Of a stretch of 64,000 nucleotides of DNA, positions 1 to 11,355 are shown in pieces. The position numbers and the translations under genes are program-made. Origin of the DNA: Eurosta solidaginis (Eukaryota > Arthropoda > Insecta > Diptera > Tephritidae); assembly GCF_040869045.1 (NCBI RefSeq), contig NC_090321.1, forward strand, positions 91,804,603 through 91,868,602, written 5' to 3'. The notes below the pieces were generated by a model. That model made no database searches and was not told the origin of the DNA. It was given only the letters and a program-made list of their open reading frames with translations. Position 1 is the stretch's first letter. Each line of letters starts with the position of its first letter.

Positions 1-316
1 ATCTAAGGCCGAGCTTCTCTTCCAATTTGCGTCGTGCTCCTCTTAATTTTCCCTACAAATTGGCCGGATGGGGCCTACATGCTTAGTGCCGACTCCGAAC
101 GGCATCTGCAAGGCAGATGAGTTTTCACTGAGAGCTTTTCATGGCAGAAATACACCCGGAGCGCTTGCCAAACACTGCCGAGGGGCGACCCCGCTTAGAC
201 AAATTTTCTTCTAATTGAAAAATCTTATTTATAAAATTTTTGATGCTGCTTTGCTCGGGGTTTGAACCCAGGGCATCCGGTGTGGTAGGCGGAGCACGCT
301 ACCATCACACCACTGA
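1..316 (-). mobile_element. tRNA-derived SINE, copy 1 (cut by window edge)
   Basis: On the minus strand this reads as a SINE with a tRNA-like head. An A-box-like TGATGGTAGCGTG lies at 296-308 and a B-box-like GGTTCAAACCCC at 257-268. The body that follows contains the GCCGAGGGGCGACCCCGCTTAG motif shared with three other copies in the window (3715-3969, 36535-36902, 48476-48831). It has no ORF. RNA polymerase III would be expected to transcribe such an element, and LINE enzymes to move it. The 3' end lies outside the window. The promoter boxes and the four-copy repetition are seen; the transcription mode is family knowledge. Confidence 0.8.
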
Positions 317-370
317 CGTTTAAGTATACTCAATAAACACACTTTACAATGTTGCATTTGCAGTTTGAAA

Positions 371-447
371 CAATTTATTACGCAATTTTTTTTAAATTGG
401 CAATTTATTATTACAATTTATTATATGACAAATTGCGTAATAAATTG
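371..447. repeat. Perfect 18-bp inverted repeat (hairpin)
   Basis: CAATTTATTACGCAATTT at 371-388 is repeated exactly in inverted orientation at 430-447, with a 41-base AT-rich loop. It could be the pair of ends of a very small fold-back element or a simple cruciform. No flanking target duplication was resolved. Confidence 0.6.
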
Positions 448-2651
448 CCCAAATAGTATAAATTTCCAATTTGGTGTGTGTTTGAACCTAGTATAAGACA
501 CAACACAGCATTTGTTTGAATTTAAAAATAAGTTATTGTCTGCGCACCATCCGGCAAAAGAGTCCATATCAGAACCGTTAGAAATAGTTTGAAAAATAAA
601 TAGTATTTTTTGTCAAATATATAGTTTTTGTGTTATATTTCAATCATTGAAGGGGAGGAGTGATGGGAAAACATATTGAATAAAAAGTGCTAAGTCAGAA
701 GAAAAAATGTTTTTTGAGTGCGGAAATTGTACTAAGTCATAAAACAGCTGCTGGGTTTGCATACATGATTTTTATTTATCTTTTTCAAAGCTTCTACACT
801 CAAAAACATTCCAATTAAGGTATCCTCATTCACAGTTTTGAAAAAAGAAGGGTATTTCAAAAATTATTCAGTTTTTTCCACTCATGTAAAATTCGTAAAA
901 GTTGACTTAGCACATTTTCACATTACACTAAGGATATGCCATTTTCATTGGAGGACATGTAGTAAAATATAAACCCTGCATAAAGGTAAGTTTCCATTTT
1001 AAACATATAAGCACATTTGCCACTGATTTCGCAGAATATATATATATATATATATATATTCTGATATATTGACTGCAATGATAATATCATAGGAAATAAA
1101 CACGTATGTATATCAACAGTAATAGCGCTGCTGATGAGACATTTGAATTTGGTTTAGTCCTATTTAACTATCCGCAGGTTTACATGGCTTTTATACACTA
1201 TTTCGGAACGCAGTGGCACAATGAATCAAATACATCACTTTTAGAAGTATTTTTAGCGTACAATTCTTCGTTTGAAAAAATTAAAAACGTTACCCTTATT
1301 CGTAAAAAAAATTATCAGATCATGAACATTACCACGTTATGCTGTTAGCGTGTTTGCCAGGATATAGAAGCCATTCGGTGCTTTAAGGCTCCTAGTTCTG
1401 ACAAATGGCGACGCCGGTGAAAAAAGAGCTGTGATGTTCAGCAACTCATCGCTTATTTACCAAAAAAAATTCTCAGCCAAGAGTTTTTAAAAGGACACTT
1501 TTGTTTCCCATAGCGGTACATGTACCACCTCAATATGTAAATAAAGAGCCATTGTATAGAGATGCGCAGATGCAGACTGAGTGAGTAAAGGACTTATTTA
1601 TGTCGACTTGTGCTATATTGTATGTACATCTGTAGCCTGTGGACTCCGAAACCAAATCGCCGATGTTGTTCATATTTTAATTCGGTACAAATAGACGAAG
1701 TCCTACACAAGTACATCGGCTTGCCTCATTCAGTGCATGACCCAAATTTTTCAGTAATTTTAACTAATTAGTGAATTATATTCATTCAGGTACTGTTCAA
1801 GTGAATGCAGCTACAGAGGAGAAATATATTTCGAAGAACCTTCTCCGAATATTTCAATGTTCATCTGATGTTGACTTCTATATAGTATGACTTCTGTTCG
1901 ACTAACAAAGACTTTTCTACTCAAATACTCCCACAGTTCAAATTAGCAATTGTTAGCATGAGGGGCTTTTCACGGGATTTCTAAGGGAAAATTATTTTGG
2001 CTGGGATTGTTTGTTGCTAGGGAGACGAAGTCTTTGTTTAATCTATGAAAAAGTTACTATAATAAACAAGTATGCTATAATTTACTTAACGAAAATAGGG
2101 CATAATCATAATCAAGTTAAAGTATGTGTTGAATAAATAAGAGCCTATTTCACTAAAAAGCGTACTTTATGTGTTTCTTAGATAAGTTAGTGAAAGTTTG
2201 TTTTTGTTAGAGCCATTCCTCAAATTAGGGCACGTGAAATCTGTCACTAAAGCTATTTTTACACTTCAGCTGTGATGTAAAATTTCTGCACTATAACGTA
2301 AATCGCAAAAAGTTGTCTCAAAGTCAAATCTGTCAGCAGCGGAATTCCCGCTCATATAATAACTTTTTCGCTCAATGATGATACACACAGCTTTTCAAAA
2401 TCTATAAAAAAAAAAATATGATCCGAAGTTACAAATTTGATTTCGTTTTTTTAGCAAAATTACATCTTTAAACTTGTTTTTCACAACTCAGTTTTTGAAA
2501 GTTCAATTACATTCGCCTTTTTTCACATTGGAAACTATGTGAATTTCGAGACAGTATATGAATTCCTTTCGAATCGATAGTTTATTTGTAACGTAAAATC
2601 ATCACTGCTCTAGTAGAGTAGAGAATATTAGCATCACTATGCTATGCACTA
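448..2651. other. AT-rich stretch, no gene seen
   Basis: There is no ORF with recognisable protein features. An 80-codon ORF at 1106-1348 has no motif I recognise and no supporting context. A (TA)n microsatellite lies at about 1035-1060. The rest is AT-rich and not obviously repeated elsewhere in the window. Confidence 0.5.
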
Positions 2652-3157
2652 TGTTAGTGAATGATCACAAGAACAAAAACATTTAAGCAAACCACACTTG
2701 TGTATATGAACCCATCAGTCATCATTTACACACATACATAGAAGGCGACGAAGAACATTTCATACACATACCCAGCAGCTTAAAGCGAAAACATTTTCTC
2801 AAATACACATATGTAGTCATCAGCTAGGAGTTCTTACTCATACATACACCCGCATACAACTAAAAACCAAGCAGGAGATACAACAGTTCTAGAAGATGAA
2901 ACGTCTAGACCTTAGGAGAAATATGCGGACAAGGCAATAGAGAGTATAAAAGCAGCGAAAGCTGAAGAATTAATAATCAGTTTGATTTAAGCACGCTATT
3001 AGTTGTGAAGTGAAGTATGATTGTGAGGTACTACTCCCAAAATAGTCTAATAAAGCCCATTTTGCAATAGTGAATATTGGAGTTATTTATTCAACAGTTC
3101 AGTGATTCGAACGTTATATGAAGGTTTCAAATAAGCGGAGTTCCCCAATTCGTTACA
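2652..3157 (+). mobile_element. Solo LTR, Gypsy type
   Basis: The segment starts with TGTTAG and ends with TTCGTTACA. It has a TATA box (AGTATAAAAG near 2942) and an AATAAA-type signal in TCTAATAAAGCCC near 3050. Its 3' part, ATTGGAGTTATTTATTCAACAG, is almost the same as in the LTRs of the two Gypsy elements at 20777-28455 and 28936-40425. There is no internal coding region on either side, so it looks like a solo LTR of a related family. The exact 5' boundary is uncertain. Confidence 0.65.
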
Positions 3158-3356
3158 ATATATTTTCTTCCTTCCCTTCGTTAGTTGTGAAATGAAGTAT
3201 GATTGTGAGGTACTACTCCCAAAATAGCCTAATAAAGCCCATTTTGCAATACTGAATATTGGAGTTATTCATTCGACAGTTCAGTAATTTAACGTTAGCT
3301 GAAGGTTTCAAATAAGCGGAATTCCCCAACTGGTTACAATATATTTTCTTCCTTCC
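2999..3356 (+). repeat. Tandem duplication (period 182 bp) of LTR 3' part
   Basis: The segment starting TTAGTTGTGAAGTGAAG at 2999 recurs at 3181 with about 90% identity or better, through the AATAAAG signal to the GTTACAATATA end. The period is 182 bp. The solo LTR is therefore followed at once by a second copy of its own 3' third. Confidence 0.75.
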
Positions 3357-3405
3357 CTCCCTTTTCCTTTCCTTAACTATCCTTGCCTTTTATTTTTTAT
3401 TTTAT

Positions 3406-3714
3406 TATACCTTTCATGAAAATGAAATAGTATATTAAGTTTGGCACGAATTTCATAATTGAAAGTCTTTAAAGAAGAAGAAATGGACCCACCAATGAAT
3501 GATCAGGATGACGAACTGAGTTGATTTAGCCATGCCCTTATGTTTATTTGTCCGTCTGTCGGTCTGTTTGTTTGAACGCAAACTAATACTCAATATTTGA
3601 GATATCTTGAAGAAATTTTGTGAGCTAGTATATTTTGGTGTCCGATTAATCATTTGTCTTAACTGACCGTATCGGACCACTATAGTATATAGCTCTTTTG
3701 GATCTTGGTCATTT
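3406..3714 (+). repeat. Family-B repeat fragment
   Basis: It begins with the hairpin TATACCTTTCATGAAAATGAAA and continues through ATCAGGATG, GAGTTGATTTAGCCATG, a GTCCGTCTGTCGGTCTG run and TTTGAGATATCTTG. These are the signatures of the family-B array at 19312-64000. It is more diverged than the array units and is cut at 3714 by a SINE. ORFs here are incidental. Confidence 0.8.
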
Positions 3715-3969
3715 AAAAAATAAATGTAAGTCGCGATAACCTCCGAAGAGATTTTAGGACGAGCTTCTCTTCCAATTTGCGTCGTGCTCCTTTTTTTTAA
3801 TTTTTCCCACAAATTGACGGGACGGGACCGACTTGTTTTATGCCGACTCCGAACGGCATCTGCAAGGCAGATGAGTTTTCACTGAGAGCTTTTCATGGCA
3901 TAAATACAATCAGAGTGCTTGCCAAACACTGCCGAGGGGCGACTCCGTTTAGAAAAATATTCTTCTAAT
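3715..3969 (-). mobile_element. SINE, copy 2 (lacks tRNA-like head)
   Basis: This has the same body as the other SINE copies (GCCGAGGGGCGAC, GAACGGCATCTGCAAGGCAG, CGAAGAGAT) in minus orientation. It stops at TTCTTCTAATA before the tRNA-like promoter, so it is 5' truncated relative to the copies at 36535 and 48476. It is inserted in a family-B fragment. Confidence 0.75.
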
Positions 3970-4231
3970 AACATGATAACATTACGAAATTGCCTGACGA
4001 TGAATTCGTTGGCGGGTTTCGAAATGATACCATCGCAATATGCCAGTAAATCTTTCTTTCTTTCTTTTCAGTTTCTCTCAGAAAAACATAATAATTGAAT
4101 ATTCAATTATTATAAGCCGGTGTTAAGCTCACGAATTCTTAATAATAAGTATAAATTGAACACACCATTAAAACAAACAAACATAAATAACCAATACCAA
4201 CAAGTTATTGTTTAAGATTTATTATTGAGAG

Positions 4232-4740
4232 CGATTTATATCGTTTAGTGTTCGTTTTATTATCAGATTGCTATCGATTTATGATCAGCTTTCCATCGTT
4301 TTCTTATTGATTTCTTTTCGGTTTGTGAGGGAAAAGTTACACATCTGTAATCGGTTTTTTATTGAAGTTTTATGAGTATCTGTTTCATAACAAACCGATA
4401 AGTCGTCGTTGGAAAACCATGACGATAACAAATTGTTAACACTCCAATAGGAAATCGATAACTTTTCGCTAAGAAATCGATACATTTTGGATAACGAAAT
4501 CGATAACTTTTCTTTAACATCAAAAACAAATCTCAAAATTTCTGAAAACAAACTGATATCCTTTTTATAGCATCAATAACTTTTCGGCAAGTAATAGATA
4601 CTTTTCTGATGACAAATCTGGATCACTTTTCGATAAAACTCCGATAAGATATTGGTAAAAGTCCGATAACGAATCGGTAACATATTTACATATTTTATTT
4701 TTCGATAACATATGGGTAATTCATCGATTAAAAATCAATT
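4232..4740. repeat. Cluster of CGATA / ATCGATA motifs in degenerate short repeats
   Basis: About a dozen CGATA or TATCG motifs occur in under 500 bp, several as AATCGATAACTTTTC. They sit in irregular repeats of roughly 20-40 bp (4455, 4478, 4499, 4630, 4641, 4663, 4702 and others). In Drosophila, CGATA clusters bind the insulator protein BEAF-32 and TATCGATA binds DREF. Whether this cluster binds anything is unknown, and it may be a decayed minisatellite. Confidence 0.45.
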
Positions 4741-5454
4741 TATTTAATTTAAATTTATTTTATTTCACTTCTTTTCACATAACACCTTCGGGGAGAGTCT
4801 TTATCGCTACAAAAGCAGTCACATTTTGTTTTATAACTTTTTTTATATTAGTTCATTTTATTTTATGTTATTCTATTTAATTTAATTTTTTTATATTATC
4901 ACGTAATTTGATTATTCATTTCATTTCGTTTTATTTAAATTTGATTTATTTTATTTCGTGTAATTTTATTTAAATTTATTTTAGTTAAATTTAATTATTT
5001 AAATTTTTTCTTGCTTGCACTATTATATTTCATGTAAATCTAACCAAATAATGTACAAAGATGTTTCAACCAACAAAATCCTATGAAGAAACAATCCTCA
5101 ACTTAAACCTGAATACCTGCCGTGCTTTGTTTATGTAAACACTCTCTGACTCCATATTTCCAACAAATCTTTTCGCGAACTTGCATGCAACGTTATTTTA
5201 TGTGCTCATATCAACTCTCCAAGTACATTGCTCCCTCATTACGTTACAACAGGGGTTCCCAAAATTCAAACCGTATCTGTGTGAGTAAAACTAAAATTAT
5301 CTTATTGGTAGTGGTTTAGTTGTTGATGAAAAATCAATGAGGTAGAACGTATGCTTGTTTGTTAACACACAAAAAGTAATTCGTAAATATGCCAGATAAA
5401 TACATACTACTTTATTGCTTGAGTCTAAGGAAAAATATAAACAAAACAAGTAAG
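4741..5454. other. AT-rich low-complexity stretch, no gene seen
   Basis: Runs of TTTATTTTATTT-like sequence dominate 4741-5010, followed by about 440 bp of non-repeated AT-rich DNA. No ORF with recognisable features was found. Confidence 0.5.
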
Positions 5455-5509
5455 GAAGGTTAAGTTCGGGTGTAACCGAACATTACATACTCAGTTGAGA
5501 GCTATGGTG

Positions 5510-7090
5510 ACAACATAGGGGAAAATAACCATGTAGGAAAATGAACCGAGGGAAACCCTGGAATGTGTATCAAATGAAAGGCATTAAAGAGTATTTTATG
5601 AGGGAGTGGGCCATAGTTCTATAGGTGGACGCCATTTAGGGATATAGCCATAAAGGTGGATCAGGGTTGACTCTAGAATGCGTTTGTACGATATGGGTAT
5701 CAAATGAAAGGTGTTAATGAGTATTTTAAAAGGGAGTAATCCCTAGTTCCATAGGTGGACGCCGTTTCAAGATATCGACACAAAGGTGGACCAGGGGTGA
5801 CCCTAGAATTTGTTTGTACAATACGGGCATCAAACGAATGGTGTTAATGAGTATTTTAAAAGGGAGTTGGCCTTAGTTCTATAGGTGGATGCCGTTTCGA
5901 AATATCGCCATAAAGGTGAACCAGGGGTGACTCTAGAATGTGTTTGTACGATATGGGTATCAAATTAAAGGTATTAATGAGGGTTTTAAAAGGGAGTGGT
6001 GGTTGTTGTATAGGTGGTCGCCTTTTCGAGATATCGCCATAAAGGTGGACCAGGGGTGACTCTAGAATGCGTTTGTACGATATGGGTATCAAATGAAAGG
6101 TGCTAATGAGTATTTTAAAAGGGAGTAATCCTTAGTTCCATAGGTGGACGCCGTTTCGAGATAGCGCCATAAAGGTGGACCAGGGGTGACCCTAGAATTT
6201 GTTTGTACAATACGGGTATCAAAAGAAAGGTGTTAATGAGTATTTTAAAAGGGAGTAATCCTTAGTTCCATAGGTGGACGCCGTTTCGAGATATCGCCAT
6301 AAAGGTGGACCAGGGGTGACCCTAGAATTTGTTTGTACAATATGGGCATCAAACGAAAGTTGTTAATGCGTATTTTAAAAGGGAGTGGGCCTTAGTTCTA
6401 TAGGTGGACGCCGTTTCGAAATATCGCCATAAAGGTGGACCAGGGGTGACTCTAGAATATGTTTGTACGATATGGGTATCAAATTAAAGTTATTAATGAG
6501 GGTTTTAAAAGTGAGCGGTGGTTGTTATATAGGTGGTCGCATTTTCGAGATATTGCCATAAAGGTGGACCAGGGGTGACCCTAGAATTTGTTTGTACAAT
6601 ATGGGTATCAAAAGAAAGGTGTTAATGAGTATTTTAAAAGGGAGTAATCCTTAGTTCCATAGGTGGACGCCGTTTCGAGATATCGCCATAAAGGTGGACC
6701 AGGGGTGACCCTAGAATTTGTTTGTACAATATGGGTATCAAAAGAAAGGTGTTAATGAGTATTTTAAAAGGGAGTAATCCTTAGTTACATAGGTGGACGC
6801 CGTTTTGAGATATCGCCATAAAGGTGGAGCAGGGGTGACCCTAGAATTTGTTTGCACGATATGGGTATCAAATGAAAGGGATTAATGAGCATTTTAAAAG
6901 GGAGTGGGGCTTAGTTCTATAGGTGGACTTTCGAGATATCGCCATAAAGGTGGACCAGGGGTGACTCTAGAATGAGTTTGTACGATATGGGTATCAAATT
7001 AAAGGTATTAATGAGAGTTTTAAAAGGGAGTGGTGTGAAGGCGTTTTCCAGATATCGACCAAAATGTGGACCAGGGTGACCCAGAACATC
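5510..7090 (+). repeat. Minisatellite, period about 130 bp (family A)
   Basis: About a dozen units each contain AAAGGTGGACCAGGGGTGAC, TTTGTTTGTACAATATGGG, GAGTATTTTAAAAGGGAGT and TAGGTGGACGCCGTTTCGAG. Clean unit starts are at 6041, 6171, 6301 and 6431, so the period is near 130 bp. Short ORFs inside it, such as 5856-6092, follow the repeat and are not genes. Confidence 0.9.
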
Positions 7091-7475
7091 ATCTGTTGGA
7101 TACCGCTAATTTATTTATATATGTAATACCTGCCAAGATTTTAAGGGTTTTTTATTTCGCCCTGCAGAACTTTTCATTTTCTTCTACTTAATATGGTAGG
7201 TGTCACAACCATTTTATAAAGTTTTTTCTAAAGTTATATTTCGCGTCAATAAAACAATCCAATTACCTTACCATGTTTCATCCCTTTTTTCGTATTTGGT
7301 ATAAAATTATGGCATTTTTTCAATTTTCGTAATTTTCGATATCGAAAAAGTGGGCGTGGTCATAGTCGGATTTCGTTCATTTTTCATACCAAGATAAAGT
7401 GAGTTCAAGTAAGCACGTTAACTAAGTTCATTAAAGATATGTCGATTTTTGCTCAAGTTATCGTGTTAACGGCCA

Positions 7476-8100
7476 CACTCAAAAAATTTTATTGGTAAAA
7501 CTAACCGAAAAACTATGTTAAAACGGCTCCAACCTATAAATATGGGTGAAACCAACCAATAGAAAATAGTTAAAAACCTTTACTTAAGTCGTGGTTAAAA
7601 ATTGTTAATTTTACCAAAAAGAAACGGTTGATATTTAACCATGTGAAGTTGGTTGACCTAACCATAAAAGTAGGTTCGTATGGCTCCAACCTATAAAAAT
7701 TGGTGAAATTGACTTACATTAATAGTTATTTCCATCTAACCACAAAAGTTGGTAAAAAGTAGTGTAGAAATTGTAATATAACCACAAAATTTGTAGAATT
7801 AACTATTTTTACTGTTAAGTTACTATAAAAATTGTATTGTTACAAAAATTGTGGTACATAGTACTAAACGATAAAAATTGTCATAGTACTATTTATATTG
7901 TAGTCCTACTATTTATATTGTAGTCCTACAATATAAATTGTGTGATAACAATTTTAATAGTTTAGTACTACCACACCTTTAGATACATTAAAGTTTTTGT
8001 AGAATAGTTAAAATAAACATTTAAATTTTTGTGGTTATATATCTACTTTAATTTAAATATCAACGTTGTAAAGATTAAAACATACAATTTATATTTTATT
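7476..8100. repeat. CACTA subterminal repeat region (left)
   Basis: Repeated short motifs such as GGTTAAAAATTG, AACCATAAAAGT and TTGGTTGACC occur in both orientations. In plant CACTA elements such arrays are binding sites for an element-encoded protein. The motif repetition is seen; the binding role is inferred from the family. Confidence 0.6.
7851..7975. repeat. Imperfect palindrome in CACTA left arm
   Basis: GTGGTACATAGTACTAAAC at the left pairs with GTTTAGTACTACCAC at the right. The centre holds two direct copies of TACTATTTATATTGTAGTCC facing an inverted CTACAATATAAATTG. It could form a long hairpin of roughly 125 nt. Confidence 0.55.
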
Positions 8101-8874
8101 CACGAAAACTTATTTATTTCTTTTAAATATATAATAATAAAAATAATTCACAAAAAGTTACAATGTTCAAGCCTTTTCCGCTCTTCTTAAGTTAACCATA
8201 ACAGTCTTTTAGATAACGTTTTAAACATAAATGAATATGTGTACGTTCAGTTAAAAAAAAACCAAAAATAAGGTTAAACCAGAATCTATTCTAAACCTCT
8301 TCAAGCATTCTTTTTTTTAACATCGTTTTAATCACAAGTTTTCAGTGCCATACTTAAATTTTATTTATTCAGAAATCTCTTTCTCCGAGAAATTTATATT
8401 AATAAATAATAGGTTCATATAGTATGAATAAATATACATTAAATTTTCTCCAGAAAAAGTAAACATACTTAACTTCTAAAAAAACTATACAGCGTAGTAA
8501 AAGCTTTTAAAGCGTATTTTTAATTATCCATAACAGTCTTTACGAAAATTACATACCGTTTGCATGAACATTTTTGCAAAACATATTTTAAAAAATGACT
8601 TGAATTTTGAGGATAGAATGTGTTTAAAACACCTATGCCTCAATTTTCCTTAGAGATCATTAATTTTTCTTAGCCTAAACATGTTTTTTTACTAGAATAT
8701 ATATATATATGTGTACAAACATATATTTGGTGTATTCACGAAAGCCTGCTTATCAGGTTATCTGTTTGTGTGTTTATATTTTGAACACGGTTTAAAAACC
8801 AAAATACACTGGAGAGAAATAATTTTTAAAACAGATAACTTTATATGCAGACTGTCGTGAATTGCCCAATTGTA

Positions 8875-11291
8875 TTAATAGAATTTCGGTCTTATATATA
8901 AATTTCCATTTGGAGAACGATTTATATGTGACTTGTAAAATTCGGACGGCTGTAGAATTGTAAAATTACTTTCTTTCAGTGAAACCAAGTATGACTGGAA
9001 GTGTTCAGAAAAACATTCAATTTTGTGCTTGATGCAAAGAAAACCTACTTCGTAACTTTCTAGCAAAATTATGTCCTTAATCTCGAAAATATCTAAAGTT
9101 TTGGAAAGTAAAAAATAACTCACTTTGTACAAAGTACTTTTTATAGTGATTCTATCTGTAAAATTATACGAACTATTTACAGATATATTTTGTGAAAGAA
9201 ATTCAATATTCGAAACATTGCTTGCGTTACTGAAATATGTCTTGCTTAAAATTGTGCCGTTATTAACAAATCCTGTTGTATACTTATCTTCAAAACCTTT
9301 TTCGAGCAATATTCTATTGGAGAATTTAAGTAAACGTTTAGTTGCAATTGAAACGCTCGTATTTTTTCTCGATGTTATTGAATTCATGTATGTTTATAAT
9401 TCCCTTTGTTTAGATTTGAATTTAAAGCACCAGAGATTTTTTAATGGTCCAACATTTTTTATAAATTTTGGGTAGTGAATCAGGAAATGAAATTTGGGTT
9501 TTAACGAAGATTCAAAAAGTTCAATGTAAATCCTATGGTGTTTCTCGATTTTTTCCTGCATTTCGTTTAAAAGATTGTCACCAAATTCTGTCCTGATCAA
9601 TAAATCTAATATTTGAATTAATAGACATAGCAATTGCCAATGCTTGCTATCTGTTGAAATTAAATCACCTATCATTAGTGGAAGAAAATGACAGAAGGTC
9701 CACATTTCACGAGCAGACATGCTTAATTTACTTCGTTTTAAATGATAAATGTTTATATTAGGAGATATATTACCAATTTCGGTTTCCCCATATTGAAATA
9801 TACTCTTTCTTGCATTCAAAGTAGCTATATCTAAGCATTTTTTTGTTTCAATAAAATGAAGCAAGATCTTACAGATGTCATAGTGGCAAATTCCTTCGAA
9901 AACATCATGCATGATGTCTCCATACATATTTTGAGTAACATGAAAGGAGCTTATGGAATTAAAAATAGAGTCCTCTGATATACCAGATAATTTAATTCGC
10001 TTTTCGTATATCTCATTTAAATGTAATCCTTGCATATAGTTTAATTCTCTTCGAAGCTTATCCTCACTTTCGCGTACCACGTAAGAACATTCTGTCTTGT
10101 TATATAAGCAACGCCTGCAGTAAAATATTGAAGAAAAACTTTTTGTGAAGCCGAGAACACTATTCAGCCCTAAATTACCCCAGTGATAAGCAGTAGTACA
10201 AAGAAATATCGTCTTTCTGTATCATTTACTTTAATACATATACCATTCTCCTCTAGATCTTTTATTTCTTCCACTAAAATTTTTAGAGAGGCTTCATTTC
10301 CGTGGCTTTTATATCTACTTTTAAAAAAGAGAGCTGGAAATATATTTTCAAGTGAAGAAAGATGGTGCTCAGGTATTGAAGGAAAAGTATAATAGAAAGC
10401 AGCAACAGATTGATCTCCTTTATGAGACCCTAGAGGGTTATTTATTTCGAAGTCATCAAAATAAATAATATAGGGAATGACATCTTTGTTCGGAAAAAGC
10501 CTAATTTTTTCTTTCCATAATGCCCCGTTCACAATACTGCTCAATTTTTCTTCACTTTTATAAGTATTGCATAAAGTATCTTTCAGAACGTTAGGTAGCT
10601 CAAAAAACTTTTTTATCTGAAATTTTATTGGCATGATAGTACCTTTGCTCCGCTTTTCCATGAAAACTATTTAATTTTTCGAAATCAAGGGTTGGACTCT
10701 ATTATCAATTTCGAATTCTTTAGCATCCTCCCACGCATCTTTATCTCTAAGAACTTTTAGCAACTTATGAAACGTGTTAAATTTATAAAATGGATCTTTT
10801 AGGAATGATAGGAGTTCCCTTATATTTTGAATATTTCCCTCATTCTCATTGTTGAGTACATCTTTCTCTAAAAAGGTCGCTATTGGTAAAAATAAAAGTT
10901 CAGTTAAATCATTCACAAGCATTTCTATATCTTTTCTGGTAAAATTTGATTTGCTGTGCAATTTAGTAAGAAATTTTAGAACAATATTTTCAAAAAAATC
11001 TGTTAAAAATATAGTTTCACTGGGAAATTCTGCTTGAATTATATTTTCAGTATCTATAGTTTCATTGATGTTAGTCAATGAGTTATAGCTTGTCAATGAA
11101 TTAACCGAATGAGAAATACATGAATGCGCGTTTTTAAAATGTTTTTTAAATGGATTTAGCCCCTCAAAATGGTGACTACAATGTACACAAAAGAAGGTGC
11201 TTGAAGATGTCAAATTATGTAAAACTTTAAAGTGAATTGCAAGAAAATCCACATTTTGAAAAACTTTTTCACACAAAAAGCACGAAACCAT
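8875..11291 (-). pseudogene. CACTA transposase with N-terminal C2H2 fingers, broken
   Basis: This is the catalytic protein that would cut and paste the element. The N-terminus (11291 down) carries two C2H2 fingers, CFLC...H...H and CVHC...H...H. Next comes YFDDFEINNPLGSHKGDQS (about 10450), with the first acidic catalytic candidates. GLNSVLGFTKSF and a CxxC follow near 10120-10160. After these come the YGDIMHDVFEG block, the PKFHFLIHYP block and the GPLKNLWC...SKQREL block. This order matches animal CACTA-like transposases. It is interrupted by an in-frame stop at 10671-10673, a frameshift near 10175 and an in-frame stop at 9394-9396, so it is not functional as read. It is about 800 codons in total, all on the minus strand, and starts 65 bp downstream of the accessory gene. 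Confidence 0.82.
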
Positions 11292-11355
11292 ATTGAATTA
11301 TTATACATATGCACATACATATATGTAAGCTTATTAACAAAGTTTTCTTATCATA

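Noticed and set aside
1106..1348. 80-codon ORF
   Set aside because: No recognisable motif, no splice or promoter context, and AT-rich surroundings. Its length is not remarkable for 64 kb.
5856..6092. 78-codon minus-strand ORF with an internal repeat
   Set aside because: It is a translation of two units of the family-A minisatellite.
5510..7090. Regular direct repeats suggesting a CRISPR-like array
   Set aside because: The units are ~130 bp without unique spacers, in an insect repeat; this is a minisatellite.
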